From Anaerolineales bacterium (lineage in GTDB: Bacteria; Chloroflexota; Anaerolineae; Aggregatilineales; UBA2796): 64,000 bases of DNA. The notes under the pieces were generated by a model that was given only the letters and a program-made list of their open reading frames with translations, was not told the DNA's origin and did no database searches. The translations under genes were made by a program, and so were the position numbers. The stretch is taken from assembly GCA_015075625.1 (NCBI GenBank), contig JABTTZ010000001.1, forward strand, positions 744,001 through 808,000, given 5' to 3'. Positions 1 to 10,508 of this stretch are shown here, piece by piece (position 1 is the stretch's first letter; the number at the start of each line of letters is the position of its first letter).

Positions 1-979
1 TCGGTACATCCCCATAGCCCGGGATCGGACCAATGGCGAATTGGAAGGGCTTCTCAGACTTGGAAATTGCATCCCACACGAAGGGAATACCAGAGGATGA
101 ACCGGTGTAGAACAGCGACTTGCCATTGGCAAAGCTGTTCTGGTCGGCGTTGCGCTCTGGGATTTTCTTCGCACAGCCTTCAGCGATCATCTCCTGCATC
201 ACGGTGGGCATTTCGGTCACGTTTTCGTAGGTGAACCCGTTTTCCGCATCATACATGTTGCTGCCCGCGGCAAATGCTGCCGCTGCAAGGAACGAAGCAT
301 CCGTGCGCACCATGTACCCATCACGATTGGCGGGGTCAACGGCGACGAACTTACAGGTAACTTCCTTGAATTCTGCCCACGACTTCGGCGGCGCATCGTA
401 ACCGAGTTCCTTCAGCGCGTCGGGGTTGTAATAGAGCGATTCCATCGAACGGTAGGTGGCAAAGCCGAGGCGCTGCCCATCGAAGGCACTGCTCAGATCG
501 CTGAAGAAGAAATTCACGAAGAAATCGTCCTCAAAGTCCTGAATGCCAATGACCGGATCGCTGAACAAGGGGTTCATATCAGCCAACGCGCCGTCGTTCT
601 GATAGACAGTGGCTTGGTTCGGGTAGGCTACAACAATGTTTGGCAGTTCGCCTGTCTGCAACCCGGCGGTCATGGCGGTGAAGGCGTTGTCGTAATTTTC
701 CTTCGTCACTGCCTCTGCCGTGATGCCAAAGGGGTTTTCGGCATTGAACTTCTCAACGAGACTCTTGACAACTTCTTCACGGCTGCCCGTGTGCTGGTGC
801 CACCAAACAATTTTTGTACCCTTCACATCAACGCCCTTGAAGTCGCCATCAGCAAGGGGCAAGCTCAAATCAAAGGTCTTTACATACTTGCTCGTTTGGG
901 CGTGGGCGTTCCCACCAACCATCCCAAACAGGACGGCGGCGACGAGCGCAACCACTAACATAAGATTGAATTTACGCAT
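1..979 (-). CDS. ABC transporter sugar-type solute-binding protein (partial)
   Basis: Family 1 extracellular solute-binding protein of an ABC importer for a sugar or glycerol-phosphate-like substrate. It would capture ligand outside the membrane. The ATG at 977-979 opens a signal peptide (MRKFNLML..., hydrophobic core, ending near NAHA-Q). The mature part has the classic start KIVWWHQHTG, followed by EEVVKSLVEKFN, and later SWAEFKE and KSLFYTGSSSG, all typical of UgpB/MalE-like proteins. About 326 residues are present. The C-terminus lies beyond the left edge, so the partner permeases are not seen. The start is well defined by the signal peptide. The substrate cannot be told from sequence. 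Confidence 0.9.
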   Translation of the reverse strand, partial: MRKFNLMLVVALVAAVLFGMVGGNAHAQTSKYVKTFDLSLPLADGDFKGVDVKGTKIVWWHQHTGSREEVVKSLVEKFNAENPFGITAEAVTKENYDNAFTAMTAGLQTGELPNIVVAYPNQATVYQNDGALADMNPLFSDPVIGIQDFEDDFFVNFFFSDLSSAFDGQRLGFATYRSMESLYYNPDALKELGYDAPPKSWAEFKEVTCKFVAVDPANRDGYMVRTDASFLAAAAFAAGSNMYDAENGFTYENVTEMPTVMQEMIAEGCAKKIPERNADQNSFANGKSLFYTGSSSGIPFVWDAISKSEKPFQFAIGPIPGYGDVP

Positions 980-1676
980 GGATACAATCCTCCCAAAGGG
1001 TAGACGTTCTCATTCGTTGGGGATTTCTTTCCTCAACTACGTTTAGAGAGCATACCGAAATGATGTTAAGAGTTTGTTAAATATTGCGCGGGCTTGATTA
1101 ATTTCTGAGAGTAGTTTCGTTGTCGTCACGCCGTATTCATTGTGGGCTCCCCACTCCCAAAGGGCAGTCCAAGCCGGAAGTTCCCTCAAGCCTCTTGTGG
1201 AAGAAGGGGGTAGGGGGATGAGGGCTCCCGCCTAACGTCTAAGCATGTTTTGCGCCAAAGAAGGGAGAAAAACCTGTGCCACTACGCCTTTAAGCCCTGT
1301 CGGGGCGGTTAGCCATAGCCCGCTACTTTTAAGGCGGGCGTTCCCCCGACGGGGTGAGGGTTTGCGCCCAAAAGGGTGGGTGGGAGGCACAGCCTCCCAA
1401 AGAGTCTATCCCCCCTCTCCCTGTCGCGCAGCGGAAGGGAGAGGGGGTGAGGGCAACGGATGCTTGATGCGCCCACATTTGTTGCGGTAAAGGCAGTAGA
1501 AAAACCCGTAGGTATGCGCCATGCCGCTTTTTCACTGTGGCTGTATTGAGACACCTTACACACATCCGAAAATCATTATCGATACGCCACCCTTCCCAAT
1601 CTGGGTTAAAATAAAAATACACCTATATTTTTTAACGACCCCGCGACGACACACGGGATCACCGAGAGGAGCCCCA
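980..1676. other. Intergenic region with hairpin repeats between divergent genes
   Basis: About 700 bases separate the binding-protein gene from acnA. No convincing gene is present; the short open frames here have no recognisable content. It must hold both divergent promoters. It also holds GC-rich palindromes: a hairpin pair at 1291-1340 of the same design as the MITE-like family in this window, and a CCCCTCTCCCTG / GGGAGAGGGGG stem near 1411-1452. Confidence 0.6.
1291..1340 (+). repeat. Diverged hairpin pair of the MITE-like family (right half)
   Basis: AAGCCCTGTCGGGGC is followed by AGCCCGCTACTTTTAAGGCGGGC, the same arrangement of two adjacent hairpins seen at 16.7, 28.7, 57.8 and 63.6 kb. 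Only the right half is recognisable. Confidence 0.55.
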
Positions 1677-4412
1677 ATGACCTCCAACCCAATGGATCGG
1701 TTTGGCGCACGCACCGCCTTTGAAACGGGCAGCGGTTCGGCGTTCATGTACCGCATCAATCGCCTCGAAGAACTCAAGATCGCGCCCGTATCCCACCTTC
1801 CCATCTCCATGAAAATTCTTCTCGAATCCGCCCTCCGTAACCTAAACGGCTATGACGTGACCGAGGATGACGTAGTAGCGCTTGCCGAATGGAACGCCAA
1901 GCAGCCCGCCTCCCGTGAAATTCCCTTCATGCCCGCCCGTGTTCTCATGCAAGATTATACCGGCGTCCCCTGTATGGTTGATCTTGCCGCTATGCGCAAC
2001 GCCATGGTGCGGGCAAAGGGCGATCCTGCCCAAATCAACCCCCTTGTCCCCGTCGATCTCGTCATCGATCACTCGATTCAGATCGATGAATTCGGGACAC
2101 GGCAGGCGCTCCAACTGAATTCCCAAAAGGAATTTGAGCGCAACGGAGAACGTTATGAATTCCTCCGGTGGGCGCAGAAGGCGTTTCAAAATTTCCGCGT
2201 TGTGCCGCCCCGCAGCGGGATCGTCCATCAGGTCAACCTTGAATACTTGGCAAAGGGCGTCGTCTTGCGCCCTGAGAGCGGCGCACACGTCGCCTTCCCC
2301 GATAGCCTTGTGGGGACGGATTCGCACAGCACGATGATCAATGGCTTGGGCGTCATTGGCTGGGGTGTGGGCGGCATCGAGGCAGAGGCGGTCATGTTGG
2401 GGCAGCCCTACTACATGCTGCTTCCCGAAGTAATCGGCTTCAAGCTCACCGGAAAACTTCCCGAAGGGACAACCGCCACAGACTTGGTACTGGTTGTCAC
2501 CCAGATGCTGCGCAAGAAGGGCGTTGTCGATAAGTTCGTTGAATTCTACGGATCGGGCATTAGCCAAATGTCCCTCCCCGATCGGGCAACCATTGCGAAC
2601 ATGGCGCCAGATTTTGGGGCGACAATGGGCTTCTTCCCCGTTGATAGCGAAACGCTCCATTACCTCCGCCGGACGGGGCGTACCGAGGCGGAAGTTCAGC
2701 TTGTAGAGCGCTACACGAAGGCGCAAGGCTTATTCCGCACCGATGACATGCCCGAACCCGTTTTCACCGATCATGTCGAGTTGGATTTGGGCAGTGTTGA
2801 GCCAAGTTTAGCTGGTCCCAAGCGCCCCCAGGATCGCGTCCCGTTGGGGCAGATGAAGCAAACCTTCCAAGATGCCCTCCGCGCCCCCGTCGATAAGCGC
2901 GGCTATGCCCTGAACGAGGAAAAACTTGCCAGCGTCGCCCATATCAAAAACGGCACGGAGGCTGAGATAACACATGGGGCGGTGGTCATTGCGGCGATCA
3001 CAAGCTGCACGAACACCTCAAACCCATCCGTTATGTTGGGGGCGGGGTTGCTGGCAAAGAAGGCGGTGGAGCGCGGCTTAAGCGTCAAACCGTATGTCAA
3101 GACCAGCCTTGCACCCGGCTCGCGGGTGGTCACCGAATACCTCACTGAGACAGGACTAATGCCCTACCTTGAGCAGCTTGGCTTTCATGTCATTGGCTAT
3201 GGCTGCACAACCTGCATCGGCAACAGCGGACCCCTGCCCGTCTATGTGGGGAACGCCGTCAAAGAACACGACCTTGTGGCAAGTGCCGTCCTCAGCGGCA
3301 ACCGTAACTTTGAGGGGCGTATTCACTCCCTAGTGAAGGCGAACTACTTGGCATCGCCGCCGCTGGTGGTTGCCTATGCCATTGCTGGCACGGTGGATAT
3401 TGATCTTATGAACGACCCCCTCGGCTATGACGGCGACGGTCAGCCTGTCTATCTGAAGGACATTTGGTACACCCAAGCCGACCTTGCCGCGCTGCTGGAG
3501 ACTGCCACCAACCCAGAGGTGTTCCGCCGTCTCTACACAGGGATTGAGGATGCTAACGAGGATTGGAACGCCATTCCCAACAAAGGCGACATGCTTTTTG
3601 CGTGGGACGGCACATCCACCTATATCCAAGAGCCGCCCTTCTTTGAAGGGTTCAGTCTAGAGGTCAACCCCTTACGGAATATTCAGCACGCTCGCTGCTT
3701 GCTCCTCTTGGGCGATTCGATCACAACCGATCATATCTCCCCCGCCGGGGACATTGCCGAGAACAGTCCCGCTGGCGCTTACCTCATCGAGCGCAATGTG
3801 ACGAAGGCGGATTTCAACCAGTACGGCACACGGCGCGGCAATGACCGGATCATGCTGCGGGGGACGTTCGCCAACATCCGCATCAAGAACCGCCTGTTGA
3901 AAAACCGTACCGACCTCTCCGACAAGCAAAAAGAGGGCGGCTTTACCGTCCACCTCCCAAGCGAGGACTACCTCTCCGTCTACGATGCGGCAATGCGCTA
4001 TAAGGGGACGAACACCCCCACGATTGTCATTGGTGGCAAAGAGTATGGAACGGGGAGTTCCCGTGACTGGGCGGCGAAGGGAACGGCGCTTTTAGGCGTC
4101 AAGGCAGTGTTGGTCGAAAGTTTCGAGCGCATCCATCGCGGAAACCTAGTGGGGATGGGCGTCCTCCCCCTTCAGTTTAAACCCGGCGAGAATGCCGAAA
4201 CCTATGGCTTGACCGGCTACGAGACCTTCAGCATTGACGGTATCAGCGATACGATGCAGCCTCGTGCCGATCTCACCGTCAGTGTCACCCGTCCTGATGG
4301 CAAAACGTTCAGTTTCACCGTGATTGCCCGCCTCGACTCCGTTGTGGAGATCGATAACTACCGCAATGGCGGGCTGCTGCCCTCCGTCTTGCGCAACATC
4401 ATGAAGGGCTAA
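1677..4412 (+). CDS. acnA: Aconitate hydratase AcnA
   Basis: TCA-cycle enzyme that isomerises citrate to isocitrate through cis-aconitate with a [4Fe-4S] cluster in the cytoplasm. It is 911 residues, the usual length for AcnA/IRP-type aconitases. The cluster ligands are visible as C444 (SCTNTSNPS), C510 and C513 ([12 protein letters not shown]). The swivel domain with [11 protein letters not shown] is near the C-terminus. The frame is open further upstream to 1521, but the ATG at 1677 follows GAGAGGAG and begins just before the conserved N-terminus, so it is preferred. It stands alone and converges with dnaJ. Confidence 0.97.
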   Translation: MTSNPMDRFGARTAFETGSGSAFMYRINRLEELKIAPVSHLPISMKILLESALRNLNGYDVTEDDVVALAEWNAKQPASREIPFMPARVLMQDYTGVPCMVDLAAMRNAMVRAKGDPAQINPLVPVDLVIDHSIQIDEFGTRQALQLNSQKEFERNGERYEFLRWAQKAFQNFRVVPPRSGIVHQVNLEYLAKGVVLRPESGAHVAFPDSLVGTDSHSTMINGLGVIGWGVGGIEAEAVMLGQPYYMLLPEVIGFKLTGKLPEGTTATDLVLVVTQMLRKKGVVDKFVEFYGSGISQMSLPDRATIANMAPDFGATMGFFPVDSETLHYLRRTGRTEAEVQLVERYTKAQGLFRTDDMPEPVFTDHVELDLGSVEPSLAGPKRPQDRVPLGQMKQTFQDALRAPVDKRGYALNEEKLASVAHIKNGTEAEITHGAVVIAAITSCTNTSNPSVMLGAGLLAKKAVERGLSVKPYVKTSLAPGSRVVTEYLTETGLMPYLEQLGFHVIGYGCTTCIGNSGPLPVYVGNAVKEHDLVASAVLSGNRNFEGRIHSLVKANYLASPPLVVAYAIAGTVDIDLMNDPLGYDGDGQPVYLKDIWYTQADLAALLETATNPEVFRRLYTGIEDANEDWNAIPNKGDMLFAWDGTSTYIQEPPFFEGFSLEVNPLRNIQHARCLLLLGDSITTDHISPAGDIAENSPAGAYLIERNVTKADFNQYGTRRGNDRIMLRGTFANIRIKNRLLKNRTDLSDKQKEGGFTVHLPSEDYLSVYDAAMRYKGTNTPTIVIGGKEYGTGSSRDWAAKGTALLGVKAVLVESFERIHRGNLVGMGVLPLQFKPGENAETYGLTGYETFSIDGISDTMQPRADLTVSVTRPDGKTFSFTVIARLDSVVEIDNYRNGGLLPSVLRNIMKG

Positions 4413-4424
4413 ACACACCACGTT

Positions 4425-4466
4425 CACCCTCGCTCTCTTGCCAAAGGGGGCGAGGGGTGGTGAATT
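4425..4466. terminator. Possible bidirectional terminator between acnA and dnaJ
   Basis: TTCACCCTCGC and GGCGAGGGGTGGTGAA can pair into a long imperfect stem in the 90-base gap between the convergent acnA and dnaJ genes. There is no strong T-run, so factor-independent function is uncertain. Confidence 0.4.
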
Positions 4467-4501
4467 TAGAAAGGGTGTGGGAAAGCTGCCCTCTCCCCCG
4501 C

Positions 4502-5695
4502 TCAAGAACGCGGATCGCCCCCATTGAAAAATTCGGCAACCCGCTCAAAGAATCCCTTGTTCGCCCGTGCCGGATGGACTTCTGTTCCCAAACTGCGTCC
4601 CAATTCTTCAAACAACCCGCGCTGTTCTGGCGTCAGTTTGGTGGGGATCACCACCTCAACAACGATGATCTGATCGCCGCGTCCGGCGGATGTACCATCG
4701 CCGCGCAAACGGGGCGCACCATGCCCCCGCAGCACAAAGGTCTTTCCGCTTTGCGTTCCGGCGGGAATCGTCAGCATTTCCATGCCATCCACGGTTGGGA
4801 CGGAGACATCCGCGCCAAGCGCCGCCTGCGCAATATTCACCTGAAGTTCCAACAAAATATCATTGTCTCGTCGTTTGAAGTAATCGTGCTTCTGAACACG
4901 GAAAAAGACCATCACATTTCCGTTTGGTCCGCCGTTGTCGCCGCTGTCGCCCTCGCCCGCCACACGGAGGCGTGTGGTGTCGTCCACGCCCGGGGGGACG
5001 GTGACGGTCACTTTGCGCGTCTTGCGGGTTTTACCTTCGCCTCGGCAGGTTTTGCACGGCGATTCGATCATCTCGCCTGTGCCGTTGCAGCGCGAACAGC
5101 CCGCCACGCTGACCATGCTCCCCAAAAATGTTTGGCGAACGGTTTTTACCTCACCTGTACCGCCGCAGTCTGGGCAACGTTTTACGGCTGTGCCGGGTTC
5201 AGCGCCATTGCCGCTGCACACCTCGCACTTTTCCAAACGAGAAACATCGACCTCACGGGTGATCCCAAAAATGGATTCCTCAAAGGTGAGCGTCATATCA
5301 AGGCGCAGATCGCGCCCGGCTCTGGGCTGTTTACGCCCCGCCGCCCCGCCCGCTGAGCGCCGCGAATTTCCGGTGAACGCGCCAAACAGTTCCTCAAACA
5401 TCTCAGAGAGATCGGTATACCCCCCAAACCCCCCACTGAACCCGCCTGCTCCAGCGTTGGGGTCGATTCCGGCATAGCCATACCGATCATAGCGGGCGCG
5501 TTTATCGGCATCGCTCAAGATCGCATAGGCAGCATTCACCTCTTTAAAGGTTTCTTCCGCGCCATCCTCTTTGTTTGTGTCGGGGTGATATTGTTTGGCA
5601 AGTTTGCGATAGGCGCGTTTCAAATCATCGGTGGAGGCGTTCTTCGCCACACCGAGAATGTCGTAGAGGTCTTTAGGCATCATGCGATCCATCAT
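4502..5695 (-). CDS. dnaJ: Chaperone protein DnaJ
   Basis: Hsp40 co-chaperone that delivers unfolded clients to DnaK and stimulates its ATPase. The domain order is complete: J domain with HPD at residues 37-39, a Gly/Phe-rich stretch (GAGGFSGGFGG), four zinc-binding CxxCxGxG repeats (CEVCSGNG, CPDCGGTG, CSRCNGTG, CKTCRGEG), and the C-terminal substrate-binding barrel. It has 397 residues if translation begins at the first of several clustered ATGs. MPKDLYDILG, starting at 5680 or 5683, is equally plausible because no ribosome binding site decides it. It is the third gene of grpE-dnaK-dnaJ, 151 bases after dnaK. Confidence 0.97.
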   Translation of the reverse strand: MMDRMMPKDLYDILGVAKNASTDDLKRAYRKLAKQYHPDTNKEDGAEETFKEVNAAYAILSDADKRARYDRYGYAGIDPNAGAGGFSGGFGGYTDLSEMFEELFGAFTGNSRRSAGGAAGRKQPRAGRDLRLDMTLTFEESIFGITREVDVSRLEKCEVCSGNGAEPGTAVKRCPDCGGTGEVKTVRQTFLGSMVSVAGCSRCNGTGEMIESPCKTCRGEGKTRKTRKVTVTVPPGVDDTTRLRVAGEGDSGDNGGPNGNVMVFFRVQKHDYFKRRDNDILLELQVNIAQAALGADVSVPTVDGMEMLTIPAGTQSGKTFVLRGHGAPRLRGDGTSAGRGDQIIVVEVVIPTKLTPEQRGLFEELGRSLGTEVHPARANKGFFERVAEFFNGGDPRS

Positions 5696-5846
5696 TCATC
5701 CGTCGTGGGTGTGAACGTTCATTATGACCGAAACAGACAAAGAATCATATGAGCGCATCTACTGCGCCCAATAAACTCGTCTTGTGAGGGCGCTAGCCCA
5801 GAAGGACTAGCACCCGTTTACCCATCGTGGTGCGGCGGCGGGCTGC

Positions 5847-7733
5847 TTAGTCTACAACCTCGCCTTCAATGACATCTTCCTTATCGCCCCGCTGTCCGCC
5901 AGCGGCGTCCGCGCCATCCATACCCGGCGCCCCGCCGTACATGGTCGCCCCAATCTGTTGGATGCTCCGCTGCAAATCTTCCACCGCCGCGCTGACGCGG
6001 GTTTGGTCACCCGCCTCTTGTGCCTTTTTCACCGCCTCAATCTGCCCTTCGATGCTCCGTTTCAGCGTGGGGTCAACCTTTTCGCCAAATTCACGAACCG
6101 CTTTCTCCGCCGCATAGACGGTGTTATCGGCAAGGTTCTTCAGTTCAATTTCCTTCTTGCGCCGTTCGTCGGCAGAGCGGTTGCGTTCGGCATCCTTCAC
6201 CATCTTCTCAATCTCTGCTTCGCTCAGACCGCTGGAGGCTGTGATCGTGATGTGCTGCTCGCGGGAGGTTGCTTTGTCCTTTGCCGAGACATTCAAAATC
6301 CCATTGGCGTCAATATCGAAGGTGACTTCAATTTGCGGCACACCACGCGGCGCGGGCGGAATACCATCAAGAATGAAGCGCCCCAACGTCTTGTTGTCGT
6401 TCGCCATGGGGCGTTCGCCCTGCAAAACGTGGATTTCAACCTGCGTTTGCCCATCCGAGGCGGTGCTGTAGACCTGCGACTTGCGCACAGGGATGGTCGT
6501 ATTCCGCTCAATGAGGGGCGTTGCCACGCCGCCGAGGGTTTCAATACCCAGCGTCAGCGGTGTCACGTCCAAAAGCAGCACGTCCTTCACCTCGCCAGAG
6601 AGGACGCCCGCCTGAATTGCCGCACCAACGGCAACTACTTCATCGGGGTTTACGCTCTTGTTCGGCTCTTTGCCGAAGAATTTCTTCACCGCCTCATGAA
6701 CGGCGGGCATACGGGTCATCCCGCCCACAAGGACAACCTCGTTAATGTCGCTCGCCTTCAAGCCAGAGTCTTTCAATGCCTGTGCGACGGGGGTCATCGA
6801 ATTTTTCACGAGGTCTTCCGTCAGCGATTCGAGTTTGGCGCGGGTGAGGGTGATCACCAAATGCTTGGGACCGTTGGCATCCGCCGTGATGAAGGGGAGG
6901 TTGATCTCTGCCTGCAAAGTTTGCGAGAGTTCCTTCTTGGCGTTTTCTGCCGCCTCTTTCAACCGTTGCAGCGCCTGCCGATCCTTACGCAGATCAAGCC
7001 CATTCTCTTTGTTGAACTCATCTGCCAGCCAGTTGATGATGCGGTTATCGAAGTCGTCCCCACCGAGGTAGGTATCCCCGTTCGTCGCCTTCACCTCAAA
7101 GACACCATCACCCACGTCCAAAATGGAAATATCGAATGTGCCGCCGCCGAGGTCATAGACGGCGATTTTTTCCTCGCCCTTCTTATCCAACCCATAGGCA
7201 AGGGAGGATGCCGTAGGCTCGTTGATGATGCGCTTGACATCCAAGCCGGCAATTCGTCCGGCGTCTTTTGTGGCGTTCCGTTGGCTGTCGTTGAAGTAGG
7301 CAGGCACAGTGATCACCGCATCGGTGACGGTATCGCCAAGAAAGGCTTCGGCATCGGTCTTAAGCTTGCCCAAGATCATCGCGCTGACTTCCGGCGGGCT
7401 GTATTCTTTGCCATTCATGATCACGCGCACATCGCCGTTTGGCGCTTCGGTCACCTTATAGGGAACGTTCTTCAGGGCGCGTTGCACTTCTGGGTCGCTA
7501 AACTTGCGTCCCATAAAGCGCTTGATCGAGAAGATCGTGTTTTCGGGGTTGATCACTGCCTGCCGCCGCGCCGCCTGACCCACAATCCGCTCGCCCGTCT
7601 TGGGGTTTGTCGCCACAACCGAGGGAAGCAAACGGCTGCCCTCGCTGGTGGGAATCACGGTGGGCTGTCCACCTTCCATGACCGCCATGACGGAGTTCGT
7701 CGTGCCGAGGTCAATACCAATAATTTTACCCAT
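5847..7733 (-). CDS. dnaK: Chaperone protein DnaK (Hsp70)
   Basis: ATP-driven folding chaperone of 628 residues. The nucleotide-binding domain opens with [12 protein letters not shown] and shows AYFNDSQR and [16 protein letters not shown]. The linker [16 protein letters not shown] leads to the substrate-binding domain and a C-terminal lid. The tail ends in [10 protein letters not shown], close to the usual EEVD-like ending. It sits 27 bases after grpE and is clearly in the same transcript. No frameshift or missing key residue was seen. Confidence 0.98.
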   Translation of the reverse strand: MGKIIGIDLGTTNSVMAVMEGGQPTVIPTSEGSRLLPSVVATNPKTGERIVGQAARRQAVINPENTIFSIKRFMGRKFSDPEVQRALKNVPYKVTEAPNGDVRVIMNGKEYSPPEVSAMILGKLKTDAEAFLGDTVTDAVITVPAYFNDSQRNATKDAGRIAGLDVKRIINEPTASSLAYGLDKKGEEKIAVYDLGGGTFDISILDVGDGVFEVKATNGDTYLGGDDFDNRIINWLADEFNKENGLDLRKDRQALQRLKEAAENAKKELSQTLQAEINLPFITADANGPKHLVITLTRAKLESLTEDLVKNSMTPVAQALKDSGLKASDINEVVLVGGMTRMPAVHEAVKKFFGKEPNKSVNPDEVVAVGAAIQAGVLSGEVKDVLLLDVTPLTLGIETLGGVATPLIERNTTIPVRKSQVYSTASDGQTQVEIHVLQGERPMANDNKTLGRFILDGIPPAPRGVPQIEVTFDIDANGILNVSAKDKATSREQHITITASSGLSEAEIEKMVKDAERNRSADERRKKEIELKNLADNTVYAAEKAVREFGEKVDPTLKRSIEGQIEAVKKAQEAGDQTRVSAAVEDLQRSIQQIGATMYGGAPGMDGADAAGGQRGDKEDVIEGEVVD

Positions 7734-7760
7734 GATAGTTTGTCGCTCTCCTGCTGTCGG

Positions 7761-8342
7761 TTAGTTTGCTACTCGTACAATGGCGGGGCGAATCACACGA
7801 TCCCCGTAGCGATACCCTTTTTGCAATACCGCGCTGATATGCCCACTGGGAATATCGGCGGTGGGCGCATCTTGCCCGATTGCCTCGTGAAGGGCGGGAT
7901 CAAATACCTGCCCTTGTGGATCAATAACGGCTAACCCCGCCCCTTCCAAAAGAGTGGCTAGTTTTCGGTGAATCAGGCTGAAGCCCTTGATCACCTCGCG
8001 CTCTGCGTCCTCTGTGAGGATGTTGCCCATCGCCCGATCAAAATCATCGATCACCGGAATAAACTTCCGAAGGGTGTCAATGACCGCCAGTTGAAAGGTA
8101 TCCTCACGTTCTTTGTCTGCCCGTTTGCGGTAATTGGCAAAATCGGCACGCGCACGCTGCCAACCGTCAAGGTATTCCTGTGCTTTTGCTTGTGCTTGTG
8201 CCAGAGCCACTGCCAAATCAACAGGCGGGGAGTCCGCCGCTGCTTCTGTTGTCGTTGGCGGTGTCTCATTGGTTTGGGCGTGGGTGTTATCCGTCAATGT
8301 GGCTGCTCTCCGGTTTCCTTCATATGTGGGCGTGGCACGCAT
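7761..8342 (-). CDS. grpE: Nucleotide exchange factor GrpE
   Basis: GrpE releases ADP from DnaK. The protein (about 193 residues) has a low-complexity N-terminus, a long coiled coil (LAQAQAKAQEYLDGWQRARADFANYRKRADKE) and the beta-domain ending ALHEAIGQ...RYGDRVIRPAIVRV, all family hallmarks. The ATG at 8342 follows GAGAGAGG and is chosen. A TTG at about 8297, preceded by GGAGAG and giving MTDNTHAQ, is a credible alternative. It is the first gene of the chaperone operon. No CIRCE inverted repeat lies upstream, so HrcA control is not supported. Confidence 0.95.
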   Translation of the reverse strand: MRATPTYEGNRRAATLTDNTHAQTNETPPTTTEAAADSPPVDLAVALAQAQAKAQEYLDGWQRARADFANYRKRADKEREDTFQLAVIDTLRKFIPVIDDFDRAMGNILTEDAEREVIKGFSLIHRKLATLLEGAGLAVIDPQGQVFDPALHEAIGQDAPTADIPSGHISAVLQKGYRYGDRVIRPAIVRVAN

Positions 8343-8369
8343 AGCCTCTCTCGCCCATCTCTGATGCAC

Positions 8370-8400
8370 ACTATAGATCAGTTGTAATAGATTTCCGTAA
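8370..8400 (-). promoter_or_regulatory. Possible promoter of the grpE-dnaK-dnaJ operon
   Basis: On the minus strand, TTACGG (8395-8400) and TATAGT (8370-8375) lie 19 bases apart and about 28 bases before the grpE start. The spacing is long for a housekeeping promoter, so this is only a candidate. Confidence 0.3.
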
Positions 8401-8614
8401 GTGTTTCTATCAAAAATTTGTAGGAAGTTTCAATGGGGCTGTATTTTGCGCTCGGCGCTGTTGGCATTGTAAAGGGAGTGACGCCGCGCTAAAAGGAGCG
8501 GGCTGAGATCAACCGCCGCGATGATGGGCACACTCCAGCCGGAGTCGGCTAGTCTGGACGCCCTCCCACCGCCCGCCCTACTCCCAATTCACCCGTGACA
8601 CACCACCGGGTCAG

Positions 8615-9155
8615 TGGGGTGATACCATCAACACCGTTGAGACACTGGGCTACGCGCTGGCGGATACCCTCTACTGGGTCGATGACTACAAAACCATTTA
8701 TGCCGACGAGCGCACTTTCACTCGTTTTTTGCAGAGCTATTCGCGGGGCATGGGCGCGGCAGGCTGACCCGTGAAGCCAGTGCAGCAGGAACGTGCCGGT
8801 CAGGTGTTCATTGACACACTGGGGCAGCTTCCTTGCCAGCGGTGAGCTTATGCTGGCAAAAGATATGCGTGAACCGGAAGAACCTCGACATGGAACTACC
8901 ATTGTCGGTTATCTAGACGAGCGTTATGTCTATCTGCTGCCCGATGTGGCGCGTCGCGCTGTCCTGCGAGTGCAGTCGCTCAAGTTCAACACCCCGACGA
9001 TTGGCGCACAGTTGAAGGAAGATGGCTGGCTGATCCCTGGCACCAACAACCAGACAGTGCAGCGTCGCATTCGGGGTATTCCTACACGTTTGTGGCAGTT
9101 GAAAACGGATTTTTGGGGCTGTGACGATTGTGACAGTGGTTCAGTCACAGCATAG
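8615..9155 (+). pseudogene. Eroded DUF927-type helicase/primase gene, C-terminal half
   Basis: A frame at 8615 reads DTINTVETLGYALADTLYW then VDDYK and LQSYSRGMG. This matches the segment after the ATPase core of DUF927 proteins of phages and plasmids, where a DTxNxxExxGHxLAD-type motif precedes VDDYK. It stops at TGA 8765. The homology resumes in another frame at about 8823 with GTTIVGYLDERYVYLLPD and RRIRGIPTRLWQLK, ending in a CDDCDSG zinc-finger-like tail. At least one stop and one frameshift show that it is not functional. The N-terminal half is absent. Family assignment is from memory of motifs. Confidence 0.6.
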
Positions 9156-9358
9156 CAGCAGTGCGAATTATCGCAGTAAAGGAGCATAAAAGTGCCTGTT
9201 TCAGATGTGACACTGGTTCACTCTAAACAGGTACTCGCTTTTTATGGATATCCCGCTGGCTGAAAGTCGGGACAATTTTGGGACATTGCCTCATGACGAC
9301 GGGACGAATTGCCGCATACAGTACAGGTGTCGATCTTTATACTGAGGAGATGAGGCAT

Positions 9359-10402
9359 ATGCGTAAATTTACGACGCTGCTGGCTGTTGTGCTGGGTTCG
9401 GCTTTACTACTGAGTCTATCCACACAACTCGGAATTACTCTGGCGCAGGAAAGCGCATCCCAGACCTTTGTTATTCAGGCAGGGACAGGGCAGGGAAACT
9501 ATCGGGCGTTCGCGCCTGCCACTGTACAGGTGCATCCGGGCGACACGGTGCGCTGGATCACGCGCGGCTGCAACATCCATTTTGCCGACGGTGAGACACA
9601 GTTGTGGTTGCCCGGCGAATACGAGGGCAACCCAGTGATGACTACCAATCCGGCGGCGTTCGTCGGAACTATTCAGAGCGGCGACACTTTCACGGGCGGG
9701 GAAGCGAACAGCGGCTACTCGTTTGGTGGACCGCCGCCACCTTTCTTTGAACTCGTCATCGACGCGGCAGTCGGGACATATTCGTACTACTGCGATACAT
9801 ATTCGGGGATGGTCGGGGTAATCAAAGTTGTCGATGCTGCGACGCTAATCCCGACACCCGCCGATGTAACCATCCAGGGACTCGATGAAATCGCGGCGGC
9901 ACTCGGCGCGCTCAACCAGCCGATGCAGGCGGCGATGGATGCCCCGGCGCAGACGACAGATACTGGCGTGATCGTGACGATTGGGGTGAGCAGCGGACGG
10001 GCGCAGGCGCTGGACTTCTTCCCGAACGCGGTGGTGATCGAAGTGGGACAGAGCGTGACGTGGGTCGTGCCGGAAGACCTGCCAGAGCCTACCGTTGGCT
10101 TGGTCAACCTGCCGATTGGGGCTTCGCGCTTCGAGGGCGAACAAGCACCCTTCCCATTCACGTTCATCCCGCCGGATGGTGACAACCCACCAGCGATCCG
10201 GTTAGCTGTCTGGGAGGCGAATCCGCCCAGCGGCTCAACGGTGACAGCGGATATTAAAGATATTAAATGGGGGAATGCCATGATGAGTCCCGGTGACAGC
10301 TATACGCTGACGTTTACTGAACCCGGTGTGTATCGCTATCTGAATGTCTCCATGGGCACCATCAGTGGTTACGTCATTGTACAGGCAGCCGACGCGCCAT
10401 AA
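9359..10402 (+). CDS. Secreted protein with two cupredoxin-like domains
   Basis: 347 residues. The signal peptide starts at MRKFTTLL (ATG 9359, after GAGGAGATGAGG) and ends near LAQES. Two plastocyanin-like beta-sandwich domains follow, at about residues 35-165 and 210-347. Domain 1 keeps C71-N-I-H74 and YYC145DTYSGM151, but the His expected three residues after the Cys is Tyr148, so one copper ligand is changed. Domain 2 (PGVYRYLNVSMGTISGYV) has no Cys or His in that loop. It may be an electron carrier, or only a surface protein using the fold. It lies upstream of a two-component system, behind a strong inverted repeat. Confidence 0.8.
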   Translation: MRKFTTLLAVVLGSALLLSLSTQLGITLAQESASQTFVIQAGTGQGNYRAFAPATVQVHPGDTVRWITRGCNIHFADGETQLWLPGEYEGNPVMTTNPAAFVGTIQSGDTFTGGEANSGYSFGGPPPPFFELVIDAAVGTYSYYCDTYSGMVGVIKVVDAATLIPTPADVTIQGLDEIAAALGALNQPMQAAMDAPAQTTDTGVIVTIGVSSGRAQALDFFPNAVVIEVGQSVTWVVPEDLPEPTVGLVNLPIGASRFEGEQAPFPFTFIPPDGDNPPAIRLAVWEANPPSGSTVTADIKDIKWGNAMMSPGDSYTLTFTEPGVYRYLNVSMGTISGYVIVQAADAP

Positions 10403-10418
10403 GCAGCCGAATTACCTT

Positions 10419-10454
10419 GCTCAGGCAATCCGCTTGCAAACGGATTGCCTGAGC
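10419..10454. terminator. Perfect 14-bp inverted repeat after the cupredoxin gene
   Basis: GCTCAGGCAATCCG and its exact complement flank an 8-base loop, 16 bases after the cupredoxin stop. There is no immediate T-run, though CTTTTTGAT follows 16 bases later. It is likely a terminator or mRNA 3' stabiliser, and it separates the cupredoxin gene from the kinase gene. Confidence 0.6.
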
Positions 10455-10508
10455 GTATGATGGAAGAAATACCTTTTTGATACCACCGTATTGAAAGCGC
10501 CATGACCC

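Noticed and set aside
1245-1490. Short open frames on both strands in the acnA upstream region
   Set aside because: They read through hairpin repeats of the dispersed families and give low-complexity translations.
4457-5356. A 299-codon plus-strand frame opposite dnaJ
   Set aside because: It overlaps a complete DnaJ with all zinc motifs; its translation is low in recognisable motifs and follows dnaJ codon bias.
5958-7934. A 658-codon open frame on the plus strand opposite dnaK and grpE
   Set aside because: It is exactly antisense to two intact, highly conserved genes. High GC at third positions keeps the opposite frame open. The protein has no recognisable content.
8343-8480. CIRCE operator expected before the grpE-dnaK operon
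   Set aside because: No TTAGCACTC/GAGTGCTAA-like inverted repeat was found in this region.
8400-8560. tRNA 3'-end duplication (attachment site) at the left side of the putative island
   Set aside because: No stretch matching the 3' end of the CAT tRNA at 17035-17055 was seen there, so island boundaries remain undefined.
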